Assembly: GCA_030612185.1 (NCBI GenBank)
Contig: JAUWOI010000299.1
Span: 1 to 5,807 of the forward strand
Length of the DNA stretch: 5,807 nt
DNA from: Anaerolineae bacterium
GTDB taxonomy: Bacteria > Chloroflexota > Anaerolineae > B4-G1
Direction of reading: 5' to 3'
Below the pieces are notes generated by a model that was given only the letters and a program-made list of their open reading frames with translations, ran no database searches and was not told where the DNA came from. The translations under genes were made by a program, and so were the position numbers. Below, in pieces: positions 5,234 through 5,807 of the stretch; within the stretch, counting starts at the first letter, position 1, and each line of letters opens with the position of its first letter.

Positions 5234-5807
5234 ATGCAAGAGGCTATGCTTTATGAGAAGTTATCGGACGACCGCGTGCGTTGCACCCTGTGCGCTCACC
5301 GCTGCGTGATCGCCGACGGGAAGCGGGGTGTCTGCCTGGTGCGGGAGAACCGGGGCGGGACGCTGTACACGCTGGTCTACGGGCGCACCATCTCCCAGCA
5401 CGTGGACCCGGTGGAGAAGAAGCCGCTGTTGCACTTCTATCCTGGCTCTACCGCCTACTCCATCGCCACGCCGGGTTGCAACTTTCGCTGCCGCTGGTGC
5501 CAGAACTGGGAGATTTCCCAGATGGTCCGCGAACGGCATCTTACCTTTCCTATGCTAGGTGAGAAGGCCAGCCCGGAGCAGATTGTCGCCGCCGCGCAGC
5601 GGGCCGGCTGCCGCAGCATTGCCTACACCTACACCGAGCCGACCGTCTTTTTCGAGTACACCTACGACACAGCCCGTCTGGCCCACGAGGCCGACCTGGC
5701 CAACATCTATGTCACCGACGGCTACATGACGGGGGAGATGCTGGAGACTTTTAACCCTCCTCATCCCCCCCGCAGCGGGGGGGGGCCCCCCGCGCCCCCC
5801 CCCCCCC
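5234..5807 (+). CDS. amrS: AmmeMemoRadiSam radical SAM enzyme AmrS (3' truncated)
   Basis: AmrS is the radical SAM member of the AMMECR1-Memo-radical SAM gene set, related to pyruvate formate-lyase activases; its substrate is not established. The reading frame is open from ATG 5234 to the window end. The N-terminus has C17, C20, C24 and C34 (CTLCAHRC...GVC), then VDPVEKKPLLHFYPG (57-71), both hallmarks of this subfamily. The radical SAM cluster motif CNFRCRWCQN places C82, C86 and C89 on the iron-sulfur cluster, and YTYTEPTVFFEY (131-142) and VTDGYMT (160-166) follow as in relatives. GGAGG (5222-5226) lies 7 bases before the ATG, and an in-frame TGA at 5219 rules out a longer start. Similarity to the family stops about residue 173: from roughly 5753 the translation becomes Pro/Gly low-complexity, which I take as a sequence artefact. 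About half of the protein is missing. Confidence 0.9.
   Translation, partial: MQEAMLYEKLSDDRVRCTLCAHRCVIADGKRGVCLVRENRGGTLYTLVYGRTISQHVDPVEKKPLLHFYPGSTAYSIATPGCNFRCRWCQNWEISQMVRERHLTFPMLGEKASPEQIVAAAQRAGCRSIAYTYTEPTVFFEYTYDTARLAHEADLANIYVTDGYMTGEMLETFNPPHPPRSGGGPPAPPPP
5765..5807. other. Low-complexity C/G homopolymer tail, probable contig-end artefact
   Basis: The window ends in runs of C7 (5765-5771), G9 (5777-5785), C6 (5786-5791) and C13 (5795-5807) with hardly any other bases. The first two runs are self-complementary around GCAGC. Nothing else in the window looks like this, and it replaces the conserved part of AmrS that should follow. Confidence 0.75.

Noticed and set aside
5261..5764. 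Frames on both strands within 5261-5764
   Set aside because: The + frame from 5234 encodes recognisable AmrS with CxxxCxxC, so the others are shadows.

Overview
The window looks like accessory or chromosomal DNA of an uncultivated Chloroflexota, most likely Anaerolineae-like. This is inferred from a receiver-domain CpaE fused upstream of CpaF, an AmrS radical-SAM gene, moderately high GC, and a 'GTAGTGGCGACTTTAGTCG'-type dispersed hairpin repeat. No 16S or other marker gene is present, so the assignment is tentative. All supported genes are on the + strand.

Layout: (1) 19-699, a Nudix-box protein whose stop codon lies inside an imperfect palindromic repeat (696-751). (2) 752-1428, a compact unit made of an extended -10 promoter at about 868-876, a strongly self-complementary leader (881-1038), a 66-codon two-helix membrane protein with a near-perfect Shine-Dalgarno (1100-1300), and a textbook intrinsic terminator (1400-1428). 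(3) 1429-2774 and 2771-4144, a sigma70-type promoter followed by a translationally coupled cpaE-like/cpaF-like pair. These are the localisation ATPase and motor ATPase of Tad/Flp pilus systems, but here no tadB/tadC platform genes follow; the pair ends at a hairpin (4151-4185). (4) 4145-4493, an intergenic stretch with a good -35/-10 pair (4267-4295) and a G-quadruplex-capable tract (4392-4415). (5) 4494-5189 and 5234-end, a short QueG-like 2x[4Fe-4S] protein followed by the radical SAM enzyme of the AmmeMemoRadiSam set, probably one operon. The last gene runs off the window, and its last 50-60 bases are a C/G homopolymer mess that looks like a contig-end artefact.

How they work together: CpaE and CpaF would sit at the cytoplasmic face of a Tad-type pilus or secretion machine whose other parts must be encoded elsewhere. 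The QueG-like and AmrS proteins are both iron-sulfur/radical enzymes of anaerobic-type metabolism and may act in one modification pathway. The least explained part, and the best candidate for something undescribed, is the 868-1428 unit of structured RNA leader plus small membrane protein.
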